Notes: a model not told the origin generated them from the letters alone. DNA of 64,000 bases from Hymenochaete sp. R1 (GCA_019400425.1 JAFREE010000029.1:62001-126000), one strand, 5' to 3'. Counted from the stretch's first letter, positions 35,816 through 48,700 are shown. Program-made: numbers and translations.

Positions 35816-36590
35816 TGACACAAACACGAATCTGACGAAGGGTCCAGCCAAGGAATAGGAAGGTTTCAATTTAAAACGAGACCGACTCCTTCGTCAACAA
35901 GCTCAGGCGTGAACTCGGCCGGGGACGAAGAATAATCGGAATCATAGCATCGGAGTTCTGGCGAAGATGGGTGACTTGTTCGTCAATATTGCACCTCCTG
36001 CTGGAGACGGGCGAAGGACGAGGAAGCCACCGAGAACGCCATCTCGTCGGTTTAGAGGCGCAAGCGATGGAGCCTGCGCCTACGAGGCCTCTGAATAGGT
36101 TGAGTCGTTGACGAATCAGGCGTGGATGGAGCGGAAATCATATTTGACTTGATCGTCAAGGATTTTAGAACTCAAGGTTATTGGCGCAGAACGCTCATAG
36201 TGAGCCTCTGTTGGACTGCGGCATTGGAAAGCATTAACAGCGTACCTTTCTCCGCGGTTCGCATGTTACATGATTGCAAACTCTTGGGTTAAATCTGAAC
36301 GTTATTGAATAGAGCTCCGATATGACTTCGCGAATCTTGATCTATCGCCATTATTGATTGTAGGAAAAGTTTAGGTTTGCTACGAGGTACAAACGGAATG
36401 TAAGCACTTCTTGTTACCTTCATTGCAATACACGAATACTTGTTTATTATAGTAACCAATTAGTGGCGCACTTCTGATCGAAATTGCAATTTCTCATATT
36501 GCATTTACAAAAGTGCGTATGCGTACAGAAGTTTGCCCTCTCCCCAAGAGACTCTTTCTTTTCCTATCACTGAATAGTTCTGAGAATCTG
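35816..36590. other. intergenic
   Basis: About 0.8 kb before the next gene. It is A/T-richer toward 36360-36510. No gene was recognised. Confidence 0.4.
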
Positions 36591-37757
36591 ATGTCTAACA
36601 AGAGAAATGACAGGTCCCCAACTCTGGACAGTCCAGGTCATAAGAATAAGAAGGCTAGGCGCGACGACAGTCCATCCAGGGCGAGCGATTTACCTATCCT
36701 TACCCTTGCCCCTCCCAACACCGAAGACAGCTCTTCTAAGACTCTAGGTACCTCCTTAATAACAGCTTCGCTGTCAAAACCACCAGAGGTTACCTTCTCC
36801 CCCGACAATTTATCTGACGACGAGAGAAATTTGATGAGGAAGGTGGAAGAAGAAATACCAGATATTGCTTACGCCTTCGAAAATAAGCTTGTCTGGAAAA
36901 AGCTCGAGGCGCACCCTTCCCAATGCGTCCGCGATAAGGCTGCTCTCATCTACAACATCGCGCGCATCCAAACCTTTCTGGACATCCTTACTATCTGCGC
37001 TCCCGTCTTTTCCGAGGCGATTCGTAATAGGGAGGATCGAAACCTGTACGACGTTCTCACAGGCTACAAGCCATTTAAGCTCCTCTTCGATTACGCCAAG
37101 TTCGACGACGGACAAGTACACGCTGCGCTACAGAGGCAGTTGTCTGGGCTCAGTGAGCGCCTTCTAGAACTTCATGCGCTAAACGAAAAGCTCCCACTCG
37201 AACTCGATGATGCCCGGTACCTTGAAGCTTGGAAAGATAAGCTCAGGGGTCAGCACCAGGGTCATGGCCACGACGTTTTCAAAGAGATTCTCCGTGAAGC
37301 AACTGATTTCAAGAGAATCTCACTGTCTTTTATTCGCTTGGACCAACAGCGGATCGAACATGAACTGCTTTTCGATGACTACAAGGCGTTATGGGATGGA
37401 TTGGATGAAATGTGGTGCTCTGGAGTGATACCAGGCAGAAAGGCCAGAGGAATAAAGCATTTCCAACCTCACGTCCATGCGCAATTCGTCATTTACGCCG
37501 GACGACTCATGAAATTCTTGGACATCCAGAATGCTGATCTTTTTCGCTTCGCCGCACGTATGCATCACCGTCTCAGTGATGCCACGCGCAAGGCAAAAGC
37601 CGGTGACCTGGCCAAAAGTATGAAAGGCCTCGGCTCTCCTTCCTTGGCTGGAGAATGGAAGGAATATGCAGAGAAAGAGACGGAAATGTTGCATAGAGTC
37701 GAAGAAAAGCTGGCGCTTCGAGAGAAAGTTGTTTGGCTGACGCAGAAAGACGTGTAG
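36591..37757 (+). CDS. conserved-looking protein of unknown function, intronless
   Basis: A single open frame of 388 residues from the ATG at 36591 (MSNKRNDRSPTLDSPG); an in-frame GTG-initiated extension upstream to 36513 is unlikely. The N-terminal 80 residues are basic and Ser/Pro-rich with a possible nuclear localisation signal (KNKKARRDD). The rest is a regular helical domain rich in Leu, Glu and Lys (NLMRKVEEEIPDIAYAFENK; LYDVLTGYKPFKLLFDYAKF; FAARMHHRLSDATRKAKAG) with no membrane segment and no catalytic motif that I recognise. Lack of introns is unusual beside its intron-rich neighbours and could mean retroposition or a lineage-specific gene. I cannot assign a family. Confidence 0.72.
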   Translation: MSNKRNDRSPTLDSPGHKNKKARRDDSPSRASDLPILTLAPPNTEDSSSKTLGTSLITASLSKPPEVTFSPDNLSDDERNLMRKVEEEIPDIAYAFENKLVWKKLEAHPSQCVRDKAALIYNIARIQTFLDILTICAPVFSEAIRNREDRNLYDVLTGYKPFKLLFDYAKFDDGQVHAALQRQLSGLSERLLELHALNEKLPLELDDARYLEAWKDKLRGQHQGHGHDVFKEILREATDFKRISLSFIRLDQQRIEHELLFDDYKALWDGLDEMWCSGVIPGRKARGIKHFQPHVHAQFVIYAGRLMKFLDIQNADLFRFAARMHHRLSDATRKAKAGDLAKSMKGLGSPSLAGEWKEYAEKETEMLHRVEEKLALREKVVWLTQKDV

Positions 37758-40126
37758 TACGGCGTTGTGTCGACTTGGAAGACAGGTTTTTTTAGGTTGA
37801 GCGTACGAAGGAGATTGGAACACCTGGGGTTTGTTCCAAAAAAAACTAGATTCATTTGACTGTAACAAAAAAAAGGCAATAGAAAAGGTGCGTTTGGTGC
37901 AGACGAAGCTCCAGTCTGTTTCTTGCTTCTACGGACTACGTTGTCGGTTCCCGACTCCCTGTCGACACGAGAAAGTCTCCGCGTGATCTGGTCTATATGA
38001 TTTGGTCCGTTCATTGTATTGGGTAATGGGTGGGATCTTTCGCTGCATTGCAGCCAAAGCATTTATGTACTGGGACTCATCTTTCGAAATAAGGGACAAC
38101 TCCTGCACGCTTGCCAGTGACTCTCAATAAGTTTTGACCTTCCCCTCAAACTATCTTTCGCAAACATCTATCATCACCTTCATTCCGACTCACCCGGATT
38201 TTGCACCACAGGCTATATTGCTCATTTCTTTATTTCTAAGTCCTAGATTCCGTATTTGTGCCCTTTTCCAACCCGATGCCAAGGCTTAACAATTGGAGCG
38301 ACGTAGTTCACGCGTGGTGCGTCCATCCTTAGCAGCCACTGAACGACTGACTCACTCTTTTGGATTCAACGTCCGTCTTAATTGCCTCTGCAGCATCATC
38401 GAATTGAGAAGAAAATACTATACTTTTCTCTTTAAAAAAAATCAAAAGCACTGACATTAATGTCCATTTCCCTTTAACTACCCTCTGTGTAGTACTCATG
38501 AAATCATCATCGTCCTCAACAGTCCGCCAGGAGCGGCACTTGCATACGAGGAAGCTATTATTACTTTCTCTCTATAAAAATCCCTGGTAGGTTTAAATCA
38601 CTTCCGTAGATAGTCTTCGTGTTCACCGTTGAGCTCCGACAGACTTGTATCCTCTATCCATTTCACCTTTCTTTTTCCAGATCTCCGCGGCAAGCGGGAG
38701 GACGTCAGCTACATTTGAAGCTCATCTTATCTAGTCTTGCTTCTTTTTTTTCGTCTCGTCTTTCAAAAGCGAGTCACTTGTGCACGGCAGAAGGTCAGCT
38801 TGAGCCTGGTGCGGTCGAGTGGCCATGGCAAGGGCAATGTAGCCTAGAGTCCATGTGATTATATCGGTAAAAAGTAGATCCAGTGTCCTTATCATATCCT
38901 TCTCCCTTTGCTATCTGAGCAACTCACCCTCTATCAAGATCTCCGAACTGATCCCTAGTTCTTTAGCCTGGAGGAGAAGAAAAGAAGGAAAAGGGATTAT
39001 CGCTCGCTCCATTCAAGATACTTACTCAAAGATATTTGAATCCAAATCTACGACGGGCAATCCAAAACGTCCCGATTCCCGACTTCGATCTCTGACTCGA
39101 AGAACTTGAAGGTCTGGTCAAAGGGCATTACAACACAAAGAATCTTTGGAAGACTGGTCCAGAACTCGGGCTTAGGTCTAGGTTACGTAGCTAATAAAAC
39201 GCGAAGGCAACGTCGAAGGCGTGAAAGCGAAGTATCTTCGGGGAGCTGGACGAGCACGCTTCTGCCGGATTTATTTCAAACCACGGATTCCTCTTTCGCA
39301 TAACTCGCGCGCCGGGAAATACCAAACGCACGAGGGCGATCAGAGCATGATACTCGAGTCGTCCAAAAATAAAATGCAAATCTTACTGTGGCGATGGAGA
39401 TGATGATGGTAACAGATAACGGAGATAAGAAGAGCTCGAGCTTTTACTGAGCGATTATTGTAGAAATACCGAGGACACACTTAGCAGAATGCTCAGTGCG
39501 ACGTGCTTGAGACACTTGAGCTCCTCGTGTGAGCAGGATTCAGTTAGAAGTCATGTATAATGTATGTACGTATAATATTCTTTCTTCGTTCTATAGATCG
39601 ACAATATTGCTAATGTAACACAAACGTACAGAACGAACAAACGAAAGAAAAGACGACAGAAACAGATATCCAAGATGTGTTTGTCAAGATTAGGAAAGTC
39701 CATCCTCAAGGCAAATTGTGAGGAAGATCGGAGGCAGAACGGTGAGGTGCATGAGCTAAACGCCGAAGTAGACAAAAGCAAAGGACACAACGATAAGTTT
39801 TAAGTGAACAAAATTCGATGGGGATGAGCTAAGAACGAATGAACGAAAAGCAAGAAATAACCTAAGTGGTGTAGAAGCACTGGCAACAAATGGTAGCATT
39901 TAGGATCCATCAGGTCCAAAATCACTGCGAGTTACCGCGAGCAACGGAAACAACATTTGAAATCCGAGTCCGTCCTCGGACTTCGGACATTGGAGGAATT
40001 TGAAAGCTGGGCATGAAAAAAAAAGAAGACGTCGACGAATTGGCAAGGTGGGATTTGGAGGTAAGGGTACGACTCAGATGAAGGTGGGTGTGGTTGGTGA
40101 TTATTTCAATTTTCCGAGTGCATGCC
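37758..40126. other. 2.4 kb gap without a recognisable gene
   Basis: This stretch follows the unknown gene and precedes the stop of the small membrane protein. It contains short frames of at most about 84 codons, T-rich runs and a TATA-like CTATAAAAA at 38571-38579. The TATA is followed by sequence that could be a non-coding transcript or a gene with very short exons. Nothing matches a known family. Confidence 0.4.
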
Positions 40127-40738
40127 CTACTTCCGCCTGGAGGCCGGTGTAGGTCCCCACGCGAGGTTGTCATCCTCTATGTCTTCAGCCTGTGCAAATA
40201 CACGAGTGAAAGGAAAGCAGCGAGTGAGCTTGAGTTTTTCAGTGGCGAAAATAAGGAGAGATACTTACGTAATCGTACGCATACGTCGCAAGCGTGTTGC
40301 TTGAGTCGTTGCGCGGCGCAGACGAGGAAGATGGAGCGTCGCGGCGTCGCTTCTGTTCCATCAACGGTCGGGATGACATTAGCACAACAATAAGAACCAC
40401 TTGAACAGAGCACGTACAGAGAAAGCCTTCAACGACGGTTTCAAGCTCAAGTTTAGGCTGAAGTTCGAGAGGGAGGAAGGTGGGGACCCAGAGCTTGTCG
40501 ACGCGGACTCGGACGTCGACGAGGATGACGAGGAATGTGTGGCAGCCGACGATCCGGTCTGAATCGAACCAAGATGGGGATTGAAATGAGGTGCGTCAGC
40601 TACAAAGTACGTGTGCATTGCGACAAAGAAAAAAACTAGCACTCCAAACATGGCGCCCAGAAGCACGTAGAAAGTGGAAGTTTGCCTTACCTGGCGGCTC
40701 GAACGCGATGGGCGTGGTGCGAGGTTCGTGTTGAACAT
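40127..40738 (-). CDS. small single-pass membrane protein, unknown
   Basis: Exons 40738-40418, 40352-40269 and 40189-40127 join in phase to 155 residues. After a basic N-terminus (RPSRSSRQVRQ) there is one hydrophobic segment, TFYVLLGAMFGVLVFFFVAM. A Ser/Thr-rich stretch (SSSSSSTSESASTSS) and a hydrophilic tail ending in NLAWGPTPASRRK follow. The layout suggests a type II or signal-anchor protein. Both introns have good GT donors (GTACGT, GTAAGT). I do not recognise a family. A clear TATA box lies upstream. Confidence 0.72.
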
Positions 40739-40885
40739 GCTTGCGGAAGGAACTAGTGCAGTAAGATGAAGTTGACTGAGTTTTGGGACAGCAGAAGAGT
40801 GCTAGCTTGTAGTGCTGCGGAGTGGCGAGGGGGCTGAACTTGAAGGAATAGCTTTTATTGGAGGAGTATCCTCGAAGGACGAGGG

Positions 40886-40894
40886 CCTTTTATA
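40886..40894 (-). promoter_or_regulatory. TATA box of the small membrane protein gene
   Basis: TATAAAAGG on the minus strand lies about 150 bases upstream of the start codon at 40738, a good match to the core-promoter consensus. Confidence 0.6.
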
Positions 40895-43141
40895 CGGCAC
40901 AACCAGAAATAAAAGAGGCGGGATCGGTAAGTGGTCAGACGGGGCGGCAGGTGGTGAGTCGCCACTTCCCGGCATTGATTCTAATTTCAGTCTCAAACCT
41001 TGAACCCTGCAGCAATCCTCGGACTCTGAGCCAAATACATCGCTTCTCATCCTGATTCAAATTTGCTCCTCCTTCATCCCTCCGCCTCGCCTCGTCTCGT
41101 TTTGTTCGGAGTCAGGGGAGTCCTTACTCCTTGCGCCTTCCAACGTTCCATATGCTCCGACTTTGTGTTTGCATCCGGAGCTTATTTACTTATAAATCCT
41201 TGAACGGACTCGGGCGGACTCTCCGGCATTTTGCTTACTTATCGCAATTTGGCTCCATGCATTTCCAATTGGTCGGCCGGTGAGTCGAACAGATGTGAAG
41301 CGCCGAGATGAGAACTTGTCGAGGGGACGAGACGGACGAGACGAGAGCGGAGCAAGTGTCGGAGCTCATGGCTATGGAAGTTGGATCCGGATTGTTATCG
41401 CAAGGGTACAAAATAGTTATCTATCTTGTGGTGAGTGAATGAAGACCGGAGTCGGTTTGTATATATTATGGAGTAAGCGTCAAGGCTCCTGAAAGCTGGA
41501 TAACGCGCCCAAACTGAGTTAAAGACGAGCTTGTTTCTCGTGAGAAGGACAGGCCGCAGTCGTATCCAATACCGTATACATGGCTCCTTTTTTTTTCTTT
41601 TTATGAATCCGAATCCGACTTATCTGTATATCTGTGTGGCAAGCCCAACGGCGTGAGTGTCGTCTGAAGTCAAACTTCGCCCAGAACACCTTGGCCCATC
41701 TCAAACATGATTCATCCTAATCGTGGCGCCACATACCATTGAATCCGCTGTGGATAAGCGTTCTCTTGCCCTTCTTGGACTCTTCCCAAGGATACAAACG
41801 ATACCTGCGTGTCTTTCTAGATTGTTCTTTATCTGGATGTAGAGAGCGAGATTGATATGAAAGCACGAGGACAAGAAACTCAAGCGCTTGCATATCAAAT
41901 AAAGCCAATTCGCTCCTCTACGTTAAGTTCGGCGGGCTTAGCGTGGCTCGTCAGCACATGCTGCGCGTAATCTTTCGAGGCACGGTATTTCAAACGCAGA
42001 AACAGGACTTTGAAGAAATGAAGCTTCACCGATTGAAGACGGACCAAATTAGTGCGCTTGAAAAGATCAGACGCGCGGATGGTGCACTATTCCTGGCGCA
42101 CTCGATGAAGACAAAGTCGGGTGAATCGGTGACGAGTCGAATTCTAATCCATTTCGTTTGAGATTTGAGTTCAAAGGTCCATCTACTCGCCCAATGACGC
42201 AACTGCGGTGGCAGCGTCCCAGGCACATTCCTTCGTAATCCATGGGCCCCGCAGCATCCGTATGGGTTTTCTTTCTCACTCCTTTGCTACTCGTGATGGT
42301 AAATGGCAATGGAGAGAAAGCAGCTGACGAAAGCAAGTTGACTTCGCGGCGCTCTGTCGCCGTGATGAAATTCGAGAAGAGGGCAGAGAAATAAACGTGA
42401 AAATAGACGAAAGGTCGAGACATTACCGCGTAGACCGATTATAACTTCTTTTCAGAGAGAAAAGGGAAGGTTCTTTCACTCACGAGGGGCGATCCCGACA
42501 GTGGAGGTGTCATCACGGTCCTCGTAAGCTTGAGCATAATGTAGTCATACGCTAGAAATAGGGCTGGGATGTGCCTCGAATATTCTGGGACAAAACACAT
42601 CATCAACATCAACGACAATAATATGGAATACAGAGCATGGCTCGTACGGAACAAAGATCCAGGAATAGCTTTAAGTGGTGATTTTGGAGGTGAAGGCGGA
42701 ACTTGAGCGTGCGTAAGGCGGTCCGGGACCGGGACACGAGCTGGATTTGATCGGTATGGTGTCGATTCTAGGTCGCTGAACTTCGCCGTCGAGTCATGGA
42801 AGTTGGAAGGGGGTCTAGAGGTCCGTCGGGGCTCCGTTTTATGTTTCGTTGCTGGTTGAGATGACTGTCTTTTCTGGTTTGTCTTTGAGGAGATGAACGA
42901 AGTAAGAATTGTTAGCGCAGCTGTTCCAAAAGTGGAAGGTGTTGCTCACGTTTTATCTACGCGTCGCGACCTCGTGATCGTCGGACCATGACGACACGGA
43001 ACTTGCGCTCTCAGCTCTCAACCGTCCACTGGGCGAATGCTCTCAGTTGCACCAGTAGTAGTGCTCTCTGTCTTGCCTTTCAACCACCATTTCGATCATA
43101 GTTGAACGAGAGGGTTGAGAAAAACATATTGAAGGTTGCAC
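40895..43141. other. 2.2 kb gap without a recognisable gene
   Basis: This region separates the divergent small membrane protein and E2 genes. Minus-strand frames at 42067-42423 and 42439-42654 are open but have no ATG-led family signature. The second contains a hydrophobic stretch (LYSILLSLMLMMCFV). I do not call them genes. Confidence 0.35.
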
Positions 43142-45077
43142 ATGCATCGCTTGCCTCTCTTCAGGCCTCTATCTCTAAAGCGCTTCCCCTTCCTTCGCCA
43201 GTTCCATCGGTCGTCCGTATGGGAAGCACGCAAACCGTTCAAGCTCGCTGACATAGGCGAGGGTATCACAGAGTGTGAGATCATAAAGTGGTGCGTGCGG
43301 TTACAAACTCGAATACCGATTCTTCAATCGCTGAGCGGCTTTAACTTAATTCCCGTTTTGTTCGGCCTCATAGGAACGTGAAGCCACAGGCACGAGTTCA
43401 GACCTTCGATCCGTTGTGTGAAGTGCAGAGCGACAAGGCTAGCGTTGAGATCACAAGTCCATTTGACGGTGTCGTCGATGAGCTTCTCGTCAAAGAGGGT
43501 GACGTAGCAAAAGTCGGAGAGAACCTCTGCTTTATCGACGTTGAGGAAGAATCCAACGAGGCAGGGGATACAGCACTCTTGTCTGAAGCAGACTCGTCCT
43601 CACCGGAATCGGATGAATATCCAGACCTGAAACTTGCAACTGCTGGAAAAGACGACGTCTCCGCCCCAACTGTGCGAGACCTCGGCGAATCCCTCCATCC
43701 CATGTCCCTCCGACAAGACCATGAGCATGAACCTGTCGAAGACCAAGGAGAATTCAGAATGGCCGAACAGTCCACCTCCCACCTCGGGTCGTCTAAATCA
43801 ACTAGCGCGCCCGATACGCGTAAACTTGGACAAAAGCTGCACCCTCTCGACCCACGTGCGATGTCCGAGTCCGAGCTGCCGAAAAGCGGGAATCGAAGTG
43901 AGGAAGGTGATGTGTTGGCATTACCGTCCGTAAGGCATTTTGCGAAGGAAAAGGGGGTGAGCTTGAGTCGACTTGCGCCTGGGTCAGGGAAGGGCGGGAG
44001 AGTGGAAAGGAGGGACGTTGAAATGTATTTGAATCGGGCGACGGAGGGGTCAGTGACCGGGGCGAATGACGGAAAAAGTGGAGAGTCGAGGACGGGTCAA
44101 TCTGAGGAAGTTACTGTTGAGTTGGGAAGGACGCGGTATGCGATGTGGAAGGCGATGACGAAGGCGAGTTTTCGTTGATTACAATGCAGCACTCCAATGT
44201 GATACTTACATCCCCATTCAGAGCCTAGAAATTCCACAATTTGGGTATGTTACCCTACGCGATATTCAACGGCTTCACTAACACCCATTTCAGATACTCA
44301 ACTTACATCGACCTCACTAATCTACATAACCTTCTTCCCATTATGAATGCACACATACCCCGTCATTACCTCCTCGATCCACCACCAGAACGACCCATGC
44401 TAGTCAACCCCTCCGCCATCCATCCTGCATCCGAGCTGGGCTCGGTACCGGACACCGCCAAGTACCGTCGACTCACATACCTCCCTTTCCTCCTCAAAAC
44501 ACTTTCCCTCGCCATGTCCGAGTGGCCCCTCTTCCGTTCTTCCATCTCTCAATCCCTTTCCTCTACCGACTCCAACACTACGTCGCCATCTACAAAGCCC
44601 TCACCGCCAACGCTCACAATCCGGCCCACGACCGATATCTCCATAGCACTCAGCACTCCGACAGGACTCTACACTCCTACCCTCCCCTCCGTTTCTACCC
44701 ACAGCACCTACGCCCTCGCCTCTTCCCTCGCCTACCTCTCCGCTCTGGGCCGCCAAACTCCATGTGGCTTGACGGCGCGCGAGATGCCGAAGAAAGGAGG
44801 GACGGTGACGGTATCGAATGTTGGGGCGGTGGGGAAGGGGGAGTTTGCTGCGCCAGTATTGGTGCCTGGGGGAGGGGTGGCGATCGTTGCTATTGGGAGG
44901 GCGAGGTGGGATTGGGATGTGGAGAGTGGGGACGGGAAGGGAGAGAAGAGGTTGAAGGTTGGGGTTAGTTGGAGTGCGGATCATCGGGTTGTGGAGGGTG
45001 CTGAGTTGGCTGCGTTCGTGGAGTGCTGGAGGGGCTATGTTGAGCAGCCTGAGAGAATGGTTGCGCTTGGGGTTTGA
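43142..45077 (+). CDS. branched-chain alpha-keto acid dehydrogenase E2 (dihydrolipoyl transacylase)
   Basis: This is the E2 core of the mitochondrial branched-chain keto-acid dehydrogenase, which transfers acyl groups to CoA in Leu/Ile/Val breakdown. Exons 43142-43290, 43374-44163, 44222-44244 and 44294-45077 join in phase to 581 residues. A basic N-terminus (MHRLPLFRPLSLKRFPFL) fits mitochondrial import. The lipoyl domain has FKLADIGEGITECEIIKW and the lipoylated lysine in EVQSDKASVEITSPFDGVV. An E3-binding motif (LPSVRHFAKEKGVSLSRLAP) follows a long acidic linker. The catalytic domain ends in VGVSWSADHRVVEGAELAAF. The intron after AMTK starts with GC (44164), needed to give MTKSLEIPQFGY. 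The active-site motif reads H-x3-E-G where E2 enzymes usually have D. Confidence 0.94.
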
Positions 45078-45762
45078 GGCGGGGAAGTTTCTTTCTTGGA
45101 CTTGGCACGATCATAGTATTAGGTGGAAGCAAGTGTATCATAGCATGCCGTGATGTATAAATATAGTTGCGAACAAGGTCGTTAATCTATTTTTTCAACG
45201 AAAACTATATGCCAGTATGTACTTTATGAAGGGTGTGAAGGTAGTCTTACTGTGAATTGGGGCAATCCAAGACGTATCGCACTGAACCAATATACAAAAT
45301 ACATCACGAACAGTTTGTATATGGGTTTGTTTCAATCATAGTATCGAGTGGAAGTCCGTCTTTTGATTTAATGTGTAAAACAGAGGATACTGCACCTCAT
45401 TTTATATTGGAAAAAAATGGTTTACAGAAAGTCTTCCGACAAATCGACGAATAAAGTGTTTGCAAGCTTAGATAGTCCATATTATATAGGTTCCTAAATT
45501 CAATCATGTTATTCTACTCCTAGGCGTATAACAACTTGAACAAGTCATAGGGACTACTGGTACTAGTCTACAGGTTGAAGCCAAAGAGCGTTGGCTCTCG
45601 CGAGAAGAGTGTGAGAATTCAAAGTCCGCTCGGGGTCTGCCGGGAACTGAGGCTGAGGAGAAGGACGCACACTCAATCTGAGCGATACACGACACACGAA
45701 GTAATCACAACGTCGAACAACGACAGCGACGAACGACGACGACGAACGACCCACCTTTCCAA
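45078..45762. other. intergenic
   Basis: About 0.7 kb between two plus-strand genes, carrying the E2 3' region and the ATG4 promoter and leader. No gene was seen. Confidence 0.4.
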
Positions 45763-48700
45763 ATGTCTTCAAACAAGCCGCCTCGGGCCCCGCCCACACC
45801 CTCGCCATCAACACCGGCGCCCCACCAAGGCCCGAGGCTACCCAAACTCTTCCAGAAATCATCGACGAGGGACAGGAGCAAGTCTGTCACGGACCCTGGC
45901 ATGCAGACACAGCAGAACAGCAGTGCAAGCGCAGATAGCAGTATGGCGAGCTCCTCATCGTCGTCTTCGATGATGGGGATCCGGAAAGCCGGCTCATTGG
46001 AGTCGTCGACGGTGGGAACCGGTACGAATGTCGGGAATGGTTTGGGGATGGGGACGGCGCGGACTCGCCGGGTAAGCAAGTTCAAGGGTCATCTAAAGGA
46101 ACTCAAGGACGAGCGGATTGGTCAGATTCGTGAACGCACAAACAACAATATTAATGGTGTCATGAGCAAAGGCGATAACAATAATAATAATGACAACGAC
46201 AACGACGACGACGCAGAGTACGACGATGCAGACGTAGCGGTCGACGTCGTCGACGAGATGCCCGTCATCATCGAGCCCAACGCCTCTGCACCTGCCCTGG
46301 GCTCTCGAGCACGCGCACGCTCTGAACGGCCTCTCAGCGCTTCCTCGTCAGATTCCCACCCAGGCATAAACTACTTCCCTTCGTCCTCTTCTTCATCAGG
46401 TGGCCACCACAACCACTTCAACCACCACCATAACAGCAATAGCCACCACAATCATCAGCGTCTATCCGATATGGGCACTCGTCTCTCCGGCTGGTTCTCT
46501 CACACGTTCAGCTCCTCATCCTCCACCGATCTATCTCTTCCTGCCATTCTAGCGAACACGTCCCCTATGCCTGCGTCTTCTTCGTCTTCGGGGGCTTCGC
46601 CTACCAAGAAAGGTGGCGTGAGCGGTGCTGGCGGGCTGGGTATCCTTACGGCTGCGAAGCATGGAAAGGGTCATCTCGATAAAGCGATGCGTTATCTTCT
46701 CGACAGCGACGCTACGCCCGACAAATGTATGGATCCAATATGGCTCCTGGGTGTCCAACATCCGGGCTACGAGCCGCCTCCACCTCCTCCCACCGAACCT
46801 CCACCTGCACCTTCCTCGGGTCGTCGTAGCTCAGCGGACGTCCGACGCTCCGCCTCCATCCGTAACTCCATTTCCTCCATGCGCGGCGCGACTTCCTCTC
46901 CCGAACCTGGCATGATGATGTCCTCGCACCAACAACGCAGCGCCAATGCCAACTGGCCCCCGTCGTTCTATGCTGATTTTACCTCGCGCGTATGGTTGAC
47001 GTACCGAAGTCATTACCCACCGATTCGGGATCAGTCACTGGCGCAGCTGGAGGCGGAGGCATCGGGACAGATCATGCCTCAACCTGTGTCGGCGTCGCCG
47101 CGGAAATGGGGCTTTTTGGGCGGAGGTGGGGAGAAAGGGTGGACGAGCGATTCGGGGTGGGGGTGTATGTTGCGGACCGGGCAATCGTTGTTGGCAAATG
47201 CCTTGATACATTTGCATCTTGGGCGAGGTGGGTCGATTCGATTCAATCCGCTTTGTTCATTTGTGCGCTTTTACGTTATATTGATCGGGCTCATTTCCCT
47301 TTGTCTTCTGTTTTTATAATCAGATTGGCGGAGACCTCCACAACCTGTGTACACGGCCGACTATGCAACATATATCAAGATCCTGACTTGGTTCTTCGAT
47401 ACGCCTGATGTGCACTGTCCATTCAGCGTCCATCGGATGGCGCTTGCTGGGAAGGACTTGGGGAAGGATGTCGGTCAGTGGTTTGGGCCGAGCACTGCGG
47501 CTGGTGCTATCAAGTTTGTTGAACGGACTTATACAATCAAATGAAGAAACTGATATGATCTATTACTTTCAATCTTTTTCTCAGGACTCTCGTCCACGCA
47601 TTCCAAGAAGCCGGTTTGGGAGTTTCCGTCGCGACAGACGGCGTCGTATACGAAACCGACGTCCTAGCCGCGTCCAACGCCGGACCATACATGTACCGAC
47701 ATTCACGAATGGCAACATCCTCCCCGAGCACGCGTCGAAGAAGACAGGAGCAACCGCAGAGCATGATGTCGATATGGGGTCAACGACCCGTCCTCGTTCT
47801 CATCGGTATTCGATTGGGATTCGATGCCGTTAACCCTGTGTATTATGAACCCGTGAAGGTGTGCTCTTTCTCCCATCTGCAAGCCCCATTATCGCCTTCG
47901 CCATCACCGCTCGATGCATTACACAACATATATCTAACATTCGTTTCTTCGCATTCTAGGCTCTCTTCGAATTTCCACAGTCAGTCGGAATAGCAGGTGG
48001 CCGCCCCTCGTCATCATACTACTTCGTAGGCGCCCAAACCGATAGTCTATTCTACCTCGACCCACATCATGCCCGGCCCGCCGTAGCCTTCCGCCCTCCA
48101 CCCCCAGAACTCTCTCGCCAATCGACCCGTGACACGCGCAACACACATGTCCACTCTGGCTCGGGCTCGACACGAGCATCTCCCACACCCGCACCACCTC
48201 CCGATTCTCCACCCTCCTCGTATCGCGAAGTGGGTACGATGCCCATGTCGATGTCGATGAGCGGAGCCATGTCCATGGGAGGAGGCTCTCGGCACGCAAA
48301 AGCAGCGTCCTCTGTCTCCTCGTACCGTTCTCAAATCTCGCCGTCCCCCTCGATCGGTTCCGGCTCTGGGTCGGTGTCGGGACACTCATTAGGCCTGGAT
48401 CCATTGCAGGAGCATTATGTGACGAGTTACTCGCCGGTGGAGTTGAGGACGTTCCATTGTGAGAGAGTGCGGAAACTGCCGCTATCGGGCTTAGATCCGA
48501 GTATGTTGTTGGGCTTCTTGTGTCGGGATGAAAGGGATTGGTATGATTTGAGGGAGAGGGTGACTGAGGTGAGATTTTACTTGCATTCTTTTGGGTCTCA
48601 TGAACGTGCATCTGGACTGATGGTTTGTGACGAACGGGCTAGTTATCGAAAAAGTACAAGGCTATTTTCGCCATACAGGACGAGCCACCGTCCTGGCCGT

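Noticed and set aside
39400..39450. Possible box C/D snoRNA (ATGATGA followed 40 bases later by CTGA)
   Set aside because: No terminal stem, no D' or C' box and no evident guide complementarity; such short motifs occur by chance.
42067..42654. Two minus-strand frames with a hydrophobic segment
   Set aside because: Neither has a supported start, splice pattern or family resemblance; kept only as a note in the gap description.
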